Numbered from the stretch's first letter, positions 1 to 10,173 are shown. The stretch: DNA of 64,000 nt from Prorocentrum cordatum (GCA_963575745.1 CAUYUJ010010446.1:1121089-1185088); one strand, 5' to 3'. Translations and numbers: made by a program. Notes: generated by a model not told the origin, from the letters alone.

Positions 1-221
1 CAGGCCAGCGCTGGGCAGACCTGGACGGGGCACGTGACGTTCGCGGGCGGGCACGCCAGCGAGACAGCGGGGCACTGGGGCACCGCCGAGAGGGGGGGCT
101 GGCGCAGCGCCAGCAGCTCGAGAGCGCGGATCCCTGCGGACTGGAAGGACTCGACGAGGGCGGACTGAGCCCCCATCCGGGAAATCCTCCCCTGGAAAAA
201 CTTGAGCATAAGTTGCGACAT
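1..221 (-). CDS. Open minus-strand reading frame running off the window edge, unrecognised
   Basis: On the minus strand, from an ATG at 221, the frame stays open to the window edge (about 73 codons). It begins MSQLMLKFFQGR and continues with an aliphatic, Ala/Leu/Pro-rich stretch. I do not recognise the family. It lies about 190 bases beyond the last residues I can assign to the reverse transcriptase of the neighbouring LINE on the same strand. It could therefore be the LINE's C-terminal part after a stop or frameshift, or an adjacent host exon. No splice site or polyadenylation signal is evident. GC-rich DNA of this length is often open by chance, so confidence is low. Confidence 0.22.
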   Translation of the reverse strand, partial: MSQLMLKFFQGRISRMGAQSALVESFQSAGIRALELLALRQPPLSAVPQCPAVSLACPPANVTCPVQVCPALA

Positions 222-559
222 GCGGCGCTGGACGCAGCAAGAGATCATTAATGTGCAAGCACAACGCATACATATAAAGAATTTATGTGGCCCCTCGCCC
301 AAGATTCCCAGAGAGCTTGACCCCGGGCAGCCAGAGGCGAAACATCATTGGAACAACTGGGATCAGCCTCAGGGCCCGGGGAACGCCGGAACTGCATCGT
401 GCGAGACCTACCCCTGGCAGGCCCGAAAAGGCCCAAACCTACTGCAGCTCGAATTTGCTCCAGCCGACTGTCCGAGAGCCCCAGAGATGCTAATCCCATA
501 TGACCCAGCAGGAATCGCTCCAGACTTGGCGATGAGCGTGAGCTTCCTGAACTGAGACT

Positions 560-1640
560 TGAGCGACCGAAACCTGCCAGCACGAGCTCGAACTCTGTGG
601 ATTCGCTGAACCTGGATGCCAACGCGCCGTCTTCCAGCGCGCCCTTGAGTGAAGTCGACGCCCAGGTTCTTGACATGATGAGCATTTTTGAACTGCCACT
701 GCCGTAGGCCCTCAGCAACTTTCTGCGCCAACCCGCGGGCAGAAGCCGTGACCTTACCCATTGCGCGAGCAATGACCAGCCCGTGCGCCTCCAGTCCGCG
801 ACGAAGAGCCCTGGTTGCAGCAATAGAGGAAGACTCCACACAGCGAGCCGTGCCGACAACATGCGTAGTGATGTCGTCCACCACACTGAAGAAACGGCAA
901 CCTGGAAATCTCCGGTTGCAGTCGTCAACCACTTCCAGAATCAGCGCGCGCAAGTGAGAGGTCGTATCCCAACAGCCTGTAATGATGGTTGCCAAGATGG
1001 TGACACAACGGGAAGCTCGTCTTCCCAGAAGCAGAACCCTTGAAGCCCGATGCACCTGCAAGCGAAGTCGAGGATGAAAAAAAGGGGGTACTCCAGGCGC
1101 TGCGCAGCAGCAATGAGCTGTTCGTGTCGGACCTTTTCATAGGCCTTCGTGAGGTCCACAAAAGTATTGGCGGCGCCCAGGCCCCGAGCCACCGCGTGCT
1201 CGGTAGCAAAGGCCTGTTCCCAAACAGCTTGCTCGCACGAACGGCCCTTGGCCCCGTCAAGATAGGGTCTGTCATACAAGGCCTCCCAGCGGACTGCAGC
1301 GCCCCTGGGGCACTTCCCCCGCAACCTGAGGATCATGCCGAAGTGGCCGATCAACCTGGTGCCCGCGTCAGGCTTAGGTCCTAGGCAAGGAAGGCATCTG
1401 CTCGAGGCCCGACTGAGCTGGAAGCATACCCGTACGAGGCAGCCACTCCCAAAGCAAGCGGAGCCCCTCCATGCAAGTGTCGGAAACCAAGCAAAAATCA
1501 CGCGGCCCAAGACGATCCACCCCCATGGCCGTCCAAGCTTTGAACTTTCGGGCAGCTCTGCGAATTGCATTTGGCTCGAAGACAACCCTCGGACACTCCT
1601 GACTTTCAAGAAACTTATTAAGCTGCGCCACGCAATCGTC
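560..1640 (-). pseudogene. LINE reverse transcriptase domain, frameshifted
   Basis: Three minus-strand frames together give the palm and fingers of a non-LTR reverse transcriptase. RRAARKFKAWTAMGVDRLGP (about 1580-1500) is the conserved N-terminal block. FVDLTKAYEKVRHEQL (about 1165-1110) holds the first catalytic Asp. FFSVVDDITTHV (about 895-860) is the YxDD-equivalent motif as VVDD. VKNLGVDF (about 675-650) is the KxLG block before the thumb. Frameshifts near 1400 and 1050 separate them. A LINE polymerase is expected to copy its RNA at the nicked target. This copy cannot encode one intact protein. Confidence 0.75.
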
Positions 1641-2640
1641 GGGGTCGGGGTCTCCAGAACCGTGAACGTCCCAGACAGACTCCAGAGACTTCAAGTACCC
1701 CTCAAGTTGCTCTTCAGGGCCAGGTGGAGCTGGCTCCCCATGCCGAACATGAGTGGGCCTCCAACCTACAGGGCACCGGGCATAGCGATGGGCTCGCCCA
1801 CCACCGTTGGCAACTGCCTCTTTGACGAACTGCCTCCACTGAGCACCTCTCGACCGTGAAAAGGAAGGCTCGAGCCGAGCAGCATGCCCAGCAGCCAGCC
1901 GAGAGAAGTCGCACAACTCCTCAGCCGTGAAGCTGGCCCACTCAGCTGCAGGACGACAAAAGTGGGTCCAGGCTGGGGTGCCTCGAATCTGCCTAAGGCC
2001 TATCGTGACCTTCGCCAGCAGGCATAACGCGATCATCGTGTTCCGAACCTCAAACTTGGCATGGGTGCGCCCTAGTTCGCGCAACCAGTTGGCAACTACC
2101 CTCCAAGATTGAGCCTCCTCACACGCGACGGGGTAAGGGCCCCTCCCCTTAGGCAGACCAGGCAATCTCTTGAACGACGAGCCTAGCCCACGACCTTGGC
2201 ACCTCTTGTGCTGGTCCTCTGGGATCCCGTGCGCGCCCAAGAGCTCGCGCTCCATGAGATCTATGAACCCCGAGTAGGCCTCATCCAGATCCTTCTGGGA
2301 GCCCTGAGCCTCTAACTTCACCAAGACATCTTGCCATCCAGCAGGGGGGGTTGGAACAGGGCCAACTGGGGCTTCTTGCGGAGACCTGCAGGGCCCATCG
2401 AAGACCGCGATGGTGGCGGGGAGAGCCCTGCTGTGGAGCCTGCCACAGGCCGATGGGGCGCCAAAAACGAGTTGACCGAGACCGTGCAACAGAGGACGCT
2501 CGGCGCCAAGACGTCGGAAACAACGAAATAATCCCAAATCCTACCCTTGCCCGGACGACACGCCGACGCGATACATCCCTCGGTGCAATGCTTTGGGCTC
2601 TTAACTTGCTAGCCCAGCCTTGGGCGGCCAGCTCCCCTGG
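1640..2640 (-). pseudogene. LINE linker between endonuclease and reverse transcriptase
   Basis: A largely open minus-strand frame (about 2537-1640) joins the endonuclease and reverse-transcriptase blocks. It contains SWRVVANWLRELGRTHAKFE and a charged C-terminal part before the reverse-transcriptase N-terminal block. Linkers of this kind are normal in LINE ORF2. There is no recognisable domain. Confidence 0.45.
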
Positions 2641-3125
2641 CGTCGCGCTCCAGTCCCCTTCCAATGACGAAGGGTCTCCCCAAGGAATGCAGCAGCTCCC
2701 CCAGACGCGCCAGCACCAGGGACCCGTCAGCACCGAAAGGTGCCTCAGTGGGCAAATGCAGGGACACCAAGATGAAGCCGCCAGGGATGATGGCATTGAC
2801 CCATCTCGCCAGGACTCGGTGGGGCATCGGGAGGTCGACTCTCGCTGGAACGACTCCCATGCCGACGGACGGCGGCACTCCAACTCCGACGCCCCCCCGA
2901 CAGCCCGTCTTTATCAGTAACCCTGCTGGGACTGGCGGACGCGAAAAATCCCTGGTCGCGGAGCTGCTTCTCTTTCTGGTCCAATTCCTCAGGCCTGACT
3001 CCAACCTCTTGCAGCAACAAAAGCTGGACAAACTTGGGCTTTTTGGCGTCGCCTTTTGACTGCACATACGCTAGGGCCGAGCTCCACGAGGTAGCGTTAG
3101 CAGTCCAAATGACAACCTCACCTTG
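2640..3125 (-). pseudogene. LINE APE-type endonuclease domain, decayed
   Basis: The N-terminal part reads VVIWTANATSW then LLLLQEVGV (about 3120-2990), matching the start of endonuclease/exonuclease/phosphatase domains, where N and E help bind the metal. After a frameshift the second half continues in another frame with AIIPGGFILVSLHLPTE and LGRPFVIGRGLER (about 2830-2670), corresponding to the later strands of the fold. The usual GDFN/GDWN-type motif has become GRGLER, so a catalytic Asp/Asn pair appears lost. In LINEs this enzyme nicks the target DNA. This copy is presumably inactive. Confidence 0.6.
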
Positions 3126-3189
3126 ACCTTTGCTAGTGCGAGTGGACGGGAGGAGGGCGAGCAGCACCCGCAGCATTTTTTTTACAAAC

Positions 3190-4372
3190 TCCCCACGCGA
3201 AGGCGGAGCACGATCAACATGCACAGGACGACGGCAAGCCTGGCAGGCACCCCCGCCAACAGCATGATCAGGAGGCCTGACGTCCGAGCCGACGTCGTCG
3301 TAGAGAAACATATGTCTCTCCCTGTCTGGCGCTCTCTCACCGAGAAAGCGGCGCATGTACCTCTTGATGCGGGCAAAATACAACCAATGACTATTGATGG
3401 CCTCCTGCAGAGGCGTCTCCATACCATGATGGCCCGGCCAGTCGAAATACTCCAACACGTAGCGACGCCGACGTCCAGCACTCTGCCAGACTCCGTAGCA
3501 CAATTGCCGAGCAAACTGTTCTGGGGTGAGACCGTCCCTCAGAGCCTCTGCAGGAGCCCAAGAAGACTGAGGTGGAAACCGCATCTGCGCAACCACAAAA
3601 GGCACACACCACTCCACCCAGGACTCGTAACCCGCATAAGCATCCGTCAAAGCAGGAATCCACTTGGTAGCAGCCGAAACAAGGTTTTCAACATACACTG
3701 CCCGTGGAGTACCCGCACCTTCATCGTCACTACGTGGCGGAAGACCCATCAGCTCCACTTATGCCGCTCGTGGAACCGAAGAAGGCGCCGCCGTCGAAAA
3801 CCACGACGAACCTGCAAACCATGACGAAGAGCCAACCCAGGTCCAAGCAGAGCTAGCCCCCGCACCCGCAGAGGCCTCCCAGCTTGGACACAGGCTCGCC
3901 GTTCCCGTTGAGGCCGAAAGAGGCGAACCTGTGGCAGGAGGCTGTGACGACAAGGGGCCGGATCCCTCCGCCTCCTGCCATGCAAGAAGAAAAACCAGAC
4001 CCAGAGGATCCAGCCGTCGTGGTACACCCAGAACCTGTGGCGCGCACTCGCGCCCCCTGAGCTCCAGCGATTCCCCACTCGGACTCTTCCAACCGAGGTC
4101 CTGGCGCCTGGCGACACCAGCCTGCGGACGGGGGCCCCCGAGTCGAGGTCTCCTGCTTCTCAGCCCAGGGGGGGTCGACGCCTGAGGAACAGGACGGAGC
4201 CGCGGTACACGAAGCCCAGGTGGATGACCACCAGCTCGAAGGCTCGCCGACCACCGGTTGGAACTCAGGCGCGGCAGCGTCAAACTGAAAGTACCCGATG
4301 CTAAAGTCCAGACCCACGTTGCGACTGCTGACGTGCCGCCTCAAATTCATCGTCGTCAGGCGGGACCACTGT
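3190..4372 (-). pseudogene. LINE ORF1/linker region upstream of the endonuclease
   Basis: Minus-strand coding-like sequence continues beyond the TIR insertion. After a frameshift near 4320 the frame reads LDFSIGYFQFDAAAPEFQPV. Further on (3758 downward) another frame carries YESWVEWCVPFVVAQMRFPP and QEAINSHWLYFARIKRYMRR. A CxxC pair (GGACQACRRP) lies near 3270-3240. This is the stretch between ORF1 and the endonuclease of the LINE. I recognise no domain. Several frame changes mark it as decayed. Confidence 0.4.
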
Positions 4373-4564
4373 GAGCTTGTTTTTTTTTCATTGGGGGGGG
4401 GTAACGCCCGTTACGGGGGGGGGGGGGGTCCGGCCCCAAGTTGGGGGTAACGGTAACGTGCGGCGGGGCCCTCGCACGGGCCCTGGTACTTATTACCAGC
4501 ACAACTGTCGGCACGGTAGGCTTCGTCGTCGTCGTCGTCGCCGCTGTCGTCGTCGTCGAAGCCG

Positions 4565-5000
4565 ACCGTGCCTGTGCACACTACACAGGCTCTGTACACC
4601 GCGATGCCATTGTACACCACAACTGCGGCAGAAATGGTATGTGTGTGCACCACGGCGACTGAGCGCATCATGACAGGCGGGTGCACCACAGCACACTTGT
4701 ACATCTCACTGTTGGTGCACACCACGGCGCCCGCGTGCACCACAGCTGCTGTTTCAACGCCCCGTGTTTGCACCAGAATGCAAGCGTACACCACAAAGCT
4801 TGTGTACACCACAAAGCTTGGGCCCGGGCGCCATAGGTCGAGCCGTAAGCTGCGCCATAGGATGCGCCCCCAGGGCGTGCCATAGCTTGCGCCATAGGTT
4901 GCGCACCCACGGCGCCCCACAAATCGCGCCTTACGTTGCGCCTTAGGTTGCGCCCTCAGGGCGTGCCATAGGTTGCGTCGATGGTTGCGCCACAGGTTGC
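4565..5000. repeat. Two short tandem-repeat fields inside the TIR element
   Basis: At about 4565-4820 the sequence GTACACCACA/GTGCACCACA recurs at irregular spacing. At about 4828-5000 it gives way to repeats of GTTGCGCCATAGG and variants. Both fields are inside the TIR element at 4373-5724 and are open in several frames, which produces long apparent ORFs without biological meaning. Confidence 0.6.
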
Positions 5001-5089
5001 GCCAAAGGCGGGGCCACTTTGTGGCGCTGCGTTTCAACGGAACTCCTGGCGCGCGCAGGGACCAAAGGAAGATGATCCCCCTCCTCCTC

Positions 5090-5580
5090 CGATCCCCCTC
5101 CGATCCTCCATCCTCCTCCTCCTCCTCCTCCTCCTCCTCCTCCTCCTCCTCCTCTTCGGCCCCCTCCTCCTCCTCATGCCCCTCCTCCGATCCCCCATCG
5201 CCTCCTCCTCCGATCCTGTTCCAACCCTCCTCGTCCTCCTCCTCCTCCTCCTCCTCCTCCTCCTCCTCCTCCTCCCTGTGCCTCGCTCCCCACCTCCCCC
5301 CAGGAGGTGAGAGGAGGTGGAGGGCACGAGCACTGGAGGGAGTGCAGAAGCAAGGCAAAGGAGGTGGAGGGGCCAGGCCAGAACCCGTTGAAAGGTTCGC
5401 GCCGAGGGATGCGAACCCCGAACCTCGAGGATCGAGGCGTCCTGGCCCTCGAGGGCCTTCGTCGTCGCCGCGGCTGGACGCGGCTCGGGAAACTGGTGCG
5501 TCTGAGCCCCAGCCGGGCCCCGTGGACCCATTTTGAGTTTGCGCCGAGGTTCGAACCTCGAACCTCGAACCTCGAACCTG
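5090..5580. repeat. (TCC)n microsatellites and GAACCTC tandem repeat in the TIR element
   Basis: Two long (TCC/CTC)n tracts lie at about 5110-5155 and 5225-5275. A tandem run of GAACCTC heptamers lies at 5545-5580. All are internal to the TIR element. Antisense reading of the tracts gives the poly-Glu runs in the minus-strand frame. Confidence 0.8.
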
Positions 5581-5724
5581 AGCACACATGTGAGCGTCAC
5601 AGCATGCCTGCCTGGACGGAGGGGGGGTCCGCACCCCCGTCCCCGCACGCTCGTTACCGTTACGGGGGGGGGGACCCTTCCCCGTAACGGGCGTTACGGG
5701 TCCGAGCAATAAAAAAACAAGCTC

Positions 5725-7171
5725 TGTGCGCTCCGCCGCGCGCTCGTCGCCTGCGAGGTCAACAGGCGAGGCACGGTCAGACTGCGAGGCCAAGAAAGCA
5801 TTGGACCGATCCCGATCCACCATGCCCTCACCCTGCGAGGCGTGCGCGGCCTCAGGCACTGCAGCAGGTGCGTCGCGTGCAGCGCTGGCCGCACGGCCTG
5901 CCGCTGGCTGCTCAGGGGTCTGAGGAGCTGCTCCATGAGTGCCAGCCGCAGCCGCGCCGCCACCTCCATCACGCGCACCGTCCGAGTCGCACCGACGCCG
6001 CTTGGCCTCAACCATCCTGCGGTTGAAGTCCTTGTGCTCCTCCACCAAAGATGCCGCCTTCTCCTTGGCCTCTCCGAAGGCGGCCTTGGCGGCGTCCCGA
6101 AGGATGCCCATGAGCTCGGCCTTGCGGCGGTCAAGCCCACTGCGCTCGGCCTCCGACAGAGTGAGACCCTCCTCGTCGAGGCCGAAAACACCCCGATCGC
6201 CCAGCTCCATCTCACCTCCTTCCAGCAGCGCGCGGGGGCCCAGCTTAGGCGTAGCCTGTGCTGGGCCAGCCTCGGGGGTAGCACCTTAGATCTCGAACCA
6301 CGTTGTAGTAGTCCTGCCCATGTCGCTGGAAGTCCGCGTGGGCCTGGATGGCTCGCCTCTTTGCCTCGGCCAAAGAGGCCTCGAGCTTTTTCAGCAGCGA
6401 GCACAGCCTTGTCCAAATGCACGCGGGCCTGCTCGAGCGCGTGCTTCGCAGCCCCGACGGTTGGCGGCGGTGGTGGCTTGGCAGCACACTCCAGCCTCTC
6501 CACGACTCCACGATGCCGCTGTAGAACTGGTGCTGCTGCGCGTCGCCAAGGTCATTGAACATGTTGGTGAGCTGCCTGGGCCGAGGCAAGTCGGCAGCCC
6601 CGAACTGGCGCTGGCGCTGCGGGCCACGAGCAACCCTCCGCCTCCGACGAGCTGCAGCCCAGGAGCGGCGGGTGCACCATCACCGCCCGAGTCGCCCTTG
6701 CCTCCACCGCCTTGCGCTGAAGAGCCTCCAGCCGCACCTCCTTTGCCTCCGGGAAGCTGATGCCCAGGCCGCAGGGCAAGGGGCGCGCCGTAGCCTCCCT
6801 CGCTCTGATGCACGGCGCTCCAATGAGAGCTCGGGTCGCCACCCCGCACGCCAGGAGGCCCAGACGCAGAAGGCCATGTCGTGCCGAACTGCGGTGCCGT
6901 ACGAGAGGCCCCGCAGCGTTTGCACCGCGCCCGCCGCGACTCATTGCGCTGGCAGCCGCGCTGCGCGCACCGCCAGCACGAGCTGCGCGTCGACCTGGGC
7001 GCGATACGGCCATGGGCGCGCTTTCCCATGGAACGAGCGTTGCATAAGGCTGTTGCTCCAACGGGAGCTCACAAAGAGAGAAACTCGTCTGGCCTGGCAG
7101 ACGAGAGATCACTGTGGGGGCCGCAACCCCCCCTGCCAGCGAGGCCAGGTCCTGAGCCGAGTGGCCACGGA
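5725..7171 (-). pseudogene. LINE ORF1 5' part: zinc finger plus coiled coil
   Basis: Several overlapping minus-strand frames carry what looks like one broken protein. Near 6970-6900 there is a W-x-C-x4-C-x2-N-x6-C-x2-C cluster, within SCWRCAQRGC and RRARCKRCG. It resembles RanBP2-type or other short nucleic-acid-binding zinc fingers. Further on, helical, charged, Ala/Glu/Lys-rich segments appear in successive frames (for example HALEQARVHLDKAVLAAEKA around 6460-6400 and KAAFGEAKEKAASLVEEHKD around 6100-6040). This is a plausible coiled coil for ORF1 multimerisation. The change of frame between these segments indicates small indels. Function as a LINE RNA-binding protein is inferred from position. 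I did not recognise a named family. Confidence 0.45.
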
Positions 7172-7208
7172 CTCGAGCCAAAATGGCTTGCGCCAAAATG
7201 GCTACGGA
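7172..7208 (-). other. Tandem dinoflagellate spliced-leader (SL) relics
   Basis: On the minus strand, bases 7208-7187 match the 22-nt dinoflagellate spliced leader (core CCGTAGCCATTTTGGC) at all but one position; a G replaces T near the 3' end. A second, 5'-truncated copy (CCATTTTGGC then TCGAG) follows directly at 7187-7172. In dinoflagellates the leader is added to mRNAs by trans-splicing. Genomic relics of it, especially stacked ones, mark retroposed mRNAs that were trans-spliced again. The sequence that follows on the minus strand is the LINE ORF1. Confidence 0.85.
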
Positions 7209-7425
7209 ACTCCGCGTTCCTCATCCTCCTCGCTCTCTTCCAGGCTCCCACTCATCCTCCCCCTCATCTTCCTCCTCCTTCTCCCCCTCCCCCCTCTCCT
7301 CGCCCCCCCCCAATTGCTCCTCAGGGCGCCCTCGCGCCCCCCCTCCTTCTCCTCGCTCCACTCCCCCAAGCCGTTGCCCTCGAGCGTGCCCCCCCCCCCC
7401 CCCCCATTTGGATTTGGATCCGCAG
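7209..7425. repeat. Pyrimidine-rich low-complexity tract
   Basis: From about 7215 to 7410 the plus strand is nearly all C and T, ending in a C run at 7389-7405. It separates the SL relics from the next coding-like block. No gene is seen in it. Confidence 0.7.
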
Positions 7426-7429
7426 TCCT

Positions 7430-8021
7430 TGCCGGCGCGACGGCCCGCGTTCTCGAGACAGCCCTTGAGATGCGCGCACATGTCGCGGCTGTCCTGCTGG
7501 TAGAGCTGGCTAGACCCCGTCGCTGCAGCACGAGCACAATGACCGTTGAACTCGAGCGCCGACGAGCCCGCGGCGCCACCATCGATGTACAAGTCCAGGA
7601 ACGCCTTCAACACCTTGCCAGCCTGAATATCGCCAGCCCCCGTCTTCTTCGCCATCCAACTGCCGACCGGCAACGCGAGCAAGCCAGGTGTCGTGATCTT
7701 GCACTCGCTCCTCAAACAGGTTGGCGGCATCATCGATTCCTGGTAGTGCGTCGCCTTCCACGACATGACGTTCTCGACGACGCAGTGGCCGCGCTCGCAG
7801 TTGAGCGCCTCGAAATACTTCGTGATCCTCGGCTTGTTGTTTGAGATCCACTTGCCGACGCCCGCGTCGAACTTCTCGCCGAGGACTGCGATGGCCCGCC
7901 TGAGCTCCCAACCAAGCCACAGAGGAGCCTGACCCTGTCGATATCCATCAAGAAGGTCTCGATCATGAGCCCACGCCTCGAAGATGCCGCGGCACTCAGA
8001 AAATGAAAACTCACCCGGCAA
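7430..8021 (-). CDS. Unrecognised protein-coding fragment
   Basis: A minus-strand frame opens at an ATG at 8021 and is coding-like to about 7430, before running into low-complexity DNA. The residues have a globular composition (for example IAVLGEKFDAGVGKWISNNK and KVLKAFLDLYIDGGAAGSS) with scattered Cys, and no membrane segment or signal peptide. I do not recognise the family. It is on the same strand as the fragments at 8865-9678 and 9960-10173 and may be a further exon of the same gene. Exon boundaries cannot be set from sequence alone, because dinoflagellate introns often use non-canonical donors. Confidence 0.4.
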
Positions 8022-8365
8022 CTGCTAGTAGATCACCGTGTCGTCCGACATCCCTACTGCTAGACCCCTGCAGCTAAGCAGTCCACGCGAGACCCGGGGC
8101 CACTGGGGTCGCAGGCCGCCCCAAGGCCCCTGGGCCCCGCGAGGCCGGGAAACCGAAGCCAACGCGGCTTCGAACAGGGCCGACGCCGCGGGTTCGTCAC
8201 GTTGCTGCCGCATTACAAACCATTGGGACAACACCAGAGACTGCAACCTTGCCCCGAACAAGCAACGCGATCCCAAGGACAATTGAATCCAAACGCATCC
8301 CACTTGCAGTTCCAATGAGAACGACCCCGATGGCATCGAACACTAGGTCGAGGTAGCTGCATCGC

Positions 8366-8402
8366 CCCCCCCCCGCGCCCCCCCCCCCCCCCCCCCCCCC
8401 CC
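8366..8402. repeat. Poly-C tract
   Basis: A run of C broken by one G-containing step, with at least 25 consecutive C at the right end. Length is likely to be unreliable in any assembly. Confidence 0.9.
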
Positions 8403-8542
8403 ATGCGACCCGGCGCCGAGGAGTGACGGGGATAGGCGAAGTCCCAACCGACATCGCAGGATATCGATCCGAAGGGAATCTCTTTGACACAGGGGGCTGG
8501 AACTTGAAACAGGTTTGAGGTCTATCACTTCGCACCATGGTG

Positions 8543-8695
8543 TCATGGCAAATCTTCGGACCCTGCATTTTCACCGCTGGTATTTTTATCGAGCACCTGA
8601 CCCAGGACGCAGCGAAAGTAAACATAGCTGGCCTGCGCACCGTGAAAACTTGCTCCGACCAATGCCAGAGTCCCGAGAACAGACGCAGTCCTCAT
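8543..8695 (-). CDS. Small ORF with signal-peptide-like start
   Basis: From the ATG at 8695 the minus strand encodes about 50 residues starting MRTASVLGTLALVGASFHGA. This has a basic residue, a hydrophobic core and small residues that would suit signal-peptidase cleavage near Ala-Gln-Ala. The rest is short, contains one Cys, and is followed by a stop. It could be the first exon of a secreted or organelle-targeted protein, or a chance ORF. No SL acceptor site is defined and no homologue is recognised. Confidence 0.25.
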   Translation of the reverse strand: MRTASVLGTLALVGASFHGAQASYVYFRCVLGQVLDKNTSGENAGSEDLP

Positions 8696-8864
8696 AATTG
8701 CCCCTGAGACGCACCCCAATGCATCACATGAGTTCCGAGACTGCACTCGCTGATTAACCATTCAACCCTATGGCCTCAAACATGGAGCATATGCCTTCCT
8801 TCACAGATAACAAAAACGCTCGCCAGCATATACCTCGACTCCGAAATGTGCGCGGCAAGGTAGA

Positions 8865-9678
8865 TCAAGCACCGCTCCCCGACACCGTCTGCATGACATG
8901 CTCAAGGTGCGATTCGAGACTACCCCCGTCGCCCACCGAGCTGGCGTCCTCGGCCTGGCACAGCGACTGACCGCCAGGACTGCCATCGGGAGCCGACGGC
9001 GCCACAGAAGAAGGAGCAGGTGGCTGCCACTGAGACTCCAGGGGTTGCATCGGCACCTGCAAGAGCGAAGCCGCAGCAACGCCGCCCTCGTGCCCCGCGG
9101 TCTCGGGCTCCCCCGCGATCCTCGAGGCGATGTCGACGATGGCCCTCTGCTTCTTGTTCGGTGGAGTGGCAGCGGCCATGGGGTGCATGATGAACTGCTT
9201 CGCGACCGCGTCGCGGCCGAAGCTCCCCAGAGAGGCGATTGGCACGTTCTTCATACAGTGAGGCGATGCGATGTTCGCCTTGGTCTTGCAATAGTTGATG
9301 TCGACGTCCAAGGCCTCGATGGGGATGAGCATGCCGTCAGCGTGCTTGGGCCTCAATTCTGGAGGCACCACGTGCTCGGCTTTGGTGATCTTGTCCCTGA
9401 TGATCAGGTCCTCGCCGACCATCTCCATCCCGAAGCAGCCGTCCTTGCGGGCACCCCAATCCCCAGGAAACCCGAAGATCGCGTCCACGACGGCCCTCGG
9501 TATCGCTGGAGTGCTTGAGGAAATTCTTGAGTGTCGGGGTGTGGCGAAGCGACCCCACCGCGTTGAGCTCCCTGCCCTGGCCAGTGACAAACTCGAGGTG
9601 GTCCGACAACTGCTTCTGCTTCTCGTCGACTTTGCCCTTGCTGGTGATCGCCTTCCAGGGCCAAAGACGAGAGGGCAA
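8865..9678 (-). pseudogene. Unrecognised protein-coding fragment with one frameshift
   Basis: On the minus strand, one frame reads KGKVDEKQKQLSDHLEFVTG and then KNFLKHSSDT (about 9660-9515). The next part follows in another frame: VVDAIFGFPGDWGARKDGCF, DLIIRDKITKAEHVVPPELR, IPIEALDVDINYCKTKANIA, and an Ala/Ser/Pro-rich tail to 8865. The composition is clearly protein-like up to about 9090. A single frame change near 9510 may be an indel or a very short intron. No known domain is recognised and no membrane segment is present. Confidence 0.42.
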
Positions 9679-9959
9679 CAGGCTCGCAGCGACTCAAGAG
9701 TTCAACCATGATCGAAACCGAGCAATTATCCCACCTAGTGTAGCGATGTAACAACCAATGCGCAGGGTTTGGATCATCGATGCCAGTGCCACTGGCCCTC
9801 ACTCTGCATCCGCCCTAACCCTGGTCACCAGCAGCAGCATCTCCACCATGGGGATCGGCAGCGATAGGCACACAAACGATATCAGTAGCAGAAGAGGGCG
9901 CCGCAGACTCATCGCCATTAACACCCCTCTTCTTCGAGGCCTCCCAAGGACGACGGGGT

Positions 9960-10173
9960 GGCCGATTCCCTCCAAGAACTCTTTCACCTGATCGAGGACA
10001 ATGGGGCTGTCGGTGGTGACTTTGAAGATGGCCCTTCTCAGCTCATCCTGGGCAATCTCCTTGGCTCGAATCCTGAGGTGCTCAGCCTTCTGCTTAGCGT
10101 CCATCTCACGGAACTGGGACTTCGCGTTCGGCTTCTTAGACCCCCTGAACATCTCCATATGACGCCATGGCAC
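9960..10173 (-). CDS. Unrecognised charged helical exon-like fragment
   Basis: The minus-strand frame from an ATG at 10173 reads MEMFRGSKKPNAKSQFREMD, then KQKAEHLRIRAKEIAQDELR and IVLDQVKEFLEG. It is strongly charged and predicted helical, and coding-like to about 9960, after which the frame becomes hydrophobic and is probably intronic. It lies upstream on the same strand of the fragment at 8865-9678, so it may be its 5' exon. Family unknown. Confidence 0.4.

Larger units (their letters stand above)
4373..5724. mobile_element. Terminal-inverted-repeat DNA element inserted in LINE ORF1
   Basis: The left end (4373 to about 4465) and the reverse complement of the right end (5724 to about 5625) align as imperfect inverted repeats of about 95 bp. 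Both begin GAGCTTGTTTTTTT, contain GTAACGCCCGTTACGGGG, and later share GTAACGGTAACG. The bases flanking the ends form a possible 3-bp duplication, TGT. When the element and one TGT are removed, the minus-strand ORF1 frame ending ...ERTELVF instead continues open for about 20 codons beginning VVPPDDDEF. That is strong evidence for an insertion into coding sequence. There is no transposase; the interior is simple repeats. Superfamily is undetermined. Confidence 0.72.
390..7208 (-). mobile_element. Degenerate non-LTR retrotransposon (LINE), spliced-leader relics at its 5' end
   Basis: Read on the minus strand from 7208 to about 400, this stretch shows the usual LINE order spread over several frames: a zinc-finger/coiled-coil ORF1 region, an APE-type endonuclease, a long linker, then a reverse transcriptase. 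Frame changes occur near 6250-6500, 4330, 2750, 1400 and 1050, so it is a pseudogene copy. A TIR element of about 1.35 kb interrupts it at 4373-5724. The 5' end coincides with two tandem spliced-leader relics, as expected if a trans-spliced LINE transcript was reverse transcribed and inserted. That the whole span is one element is inferred from domain order and shared strand. No target-site duplication was found. Confidence 0.65.

Noticed and set aside
4411-6210. A 599-codon minus-strand ORF as a single gene
   Set aside because: Its 5' half is LINE ORF1 and its 3' half crosses into the inserted TIR element and (CTC)n tracts; the fusion is accidental.
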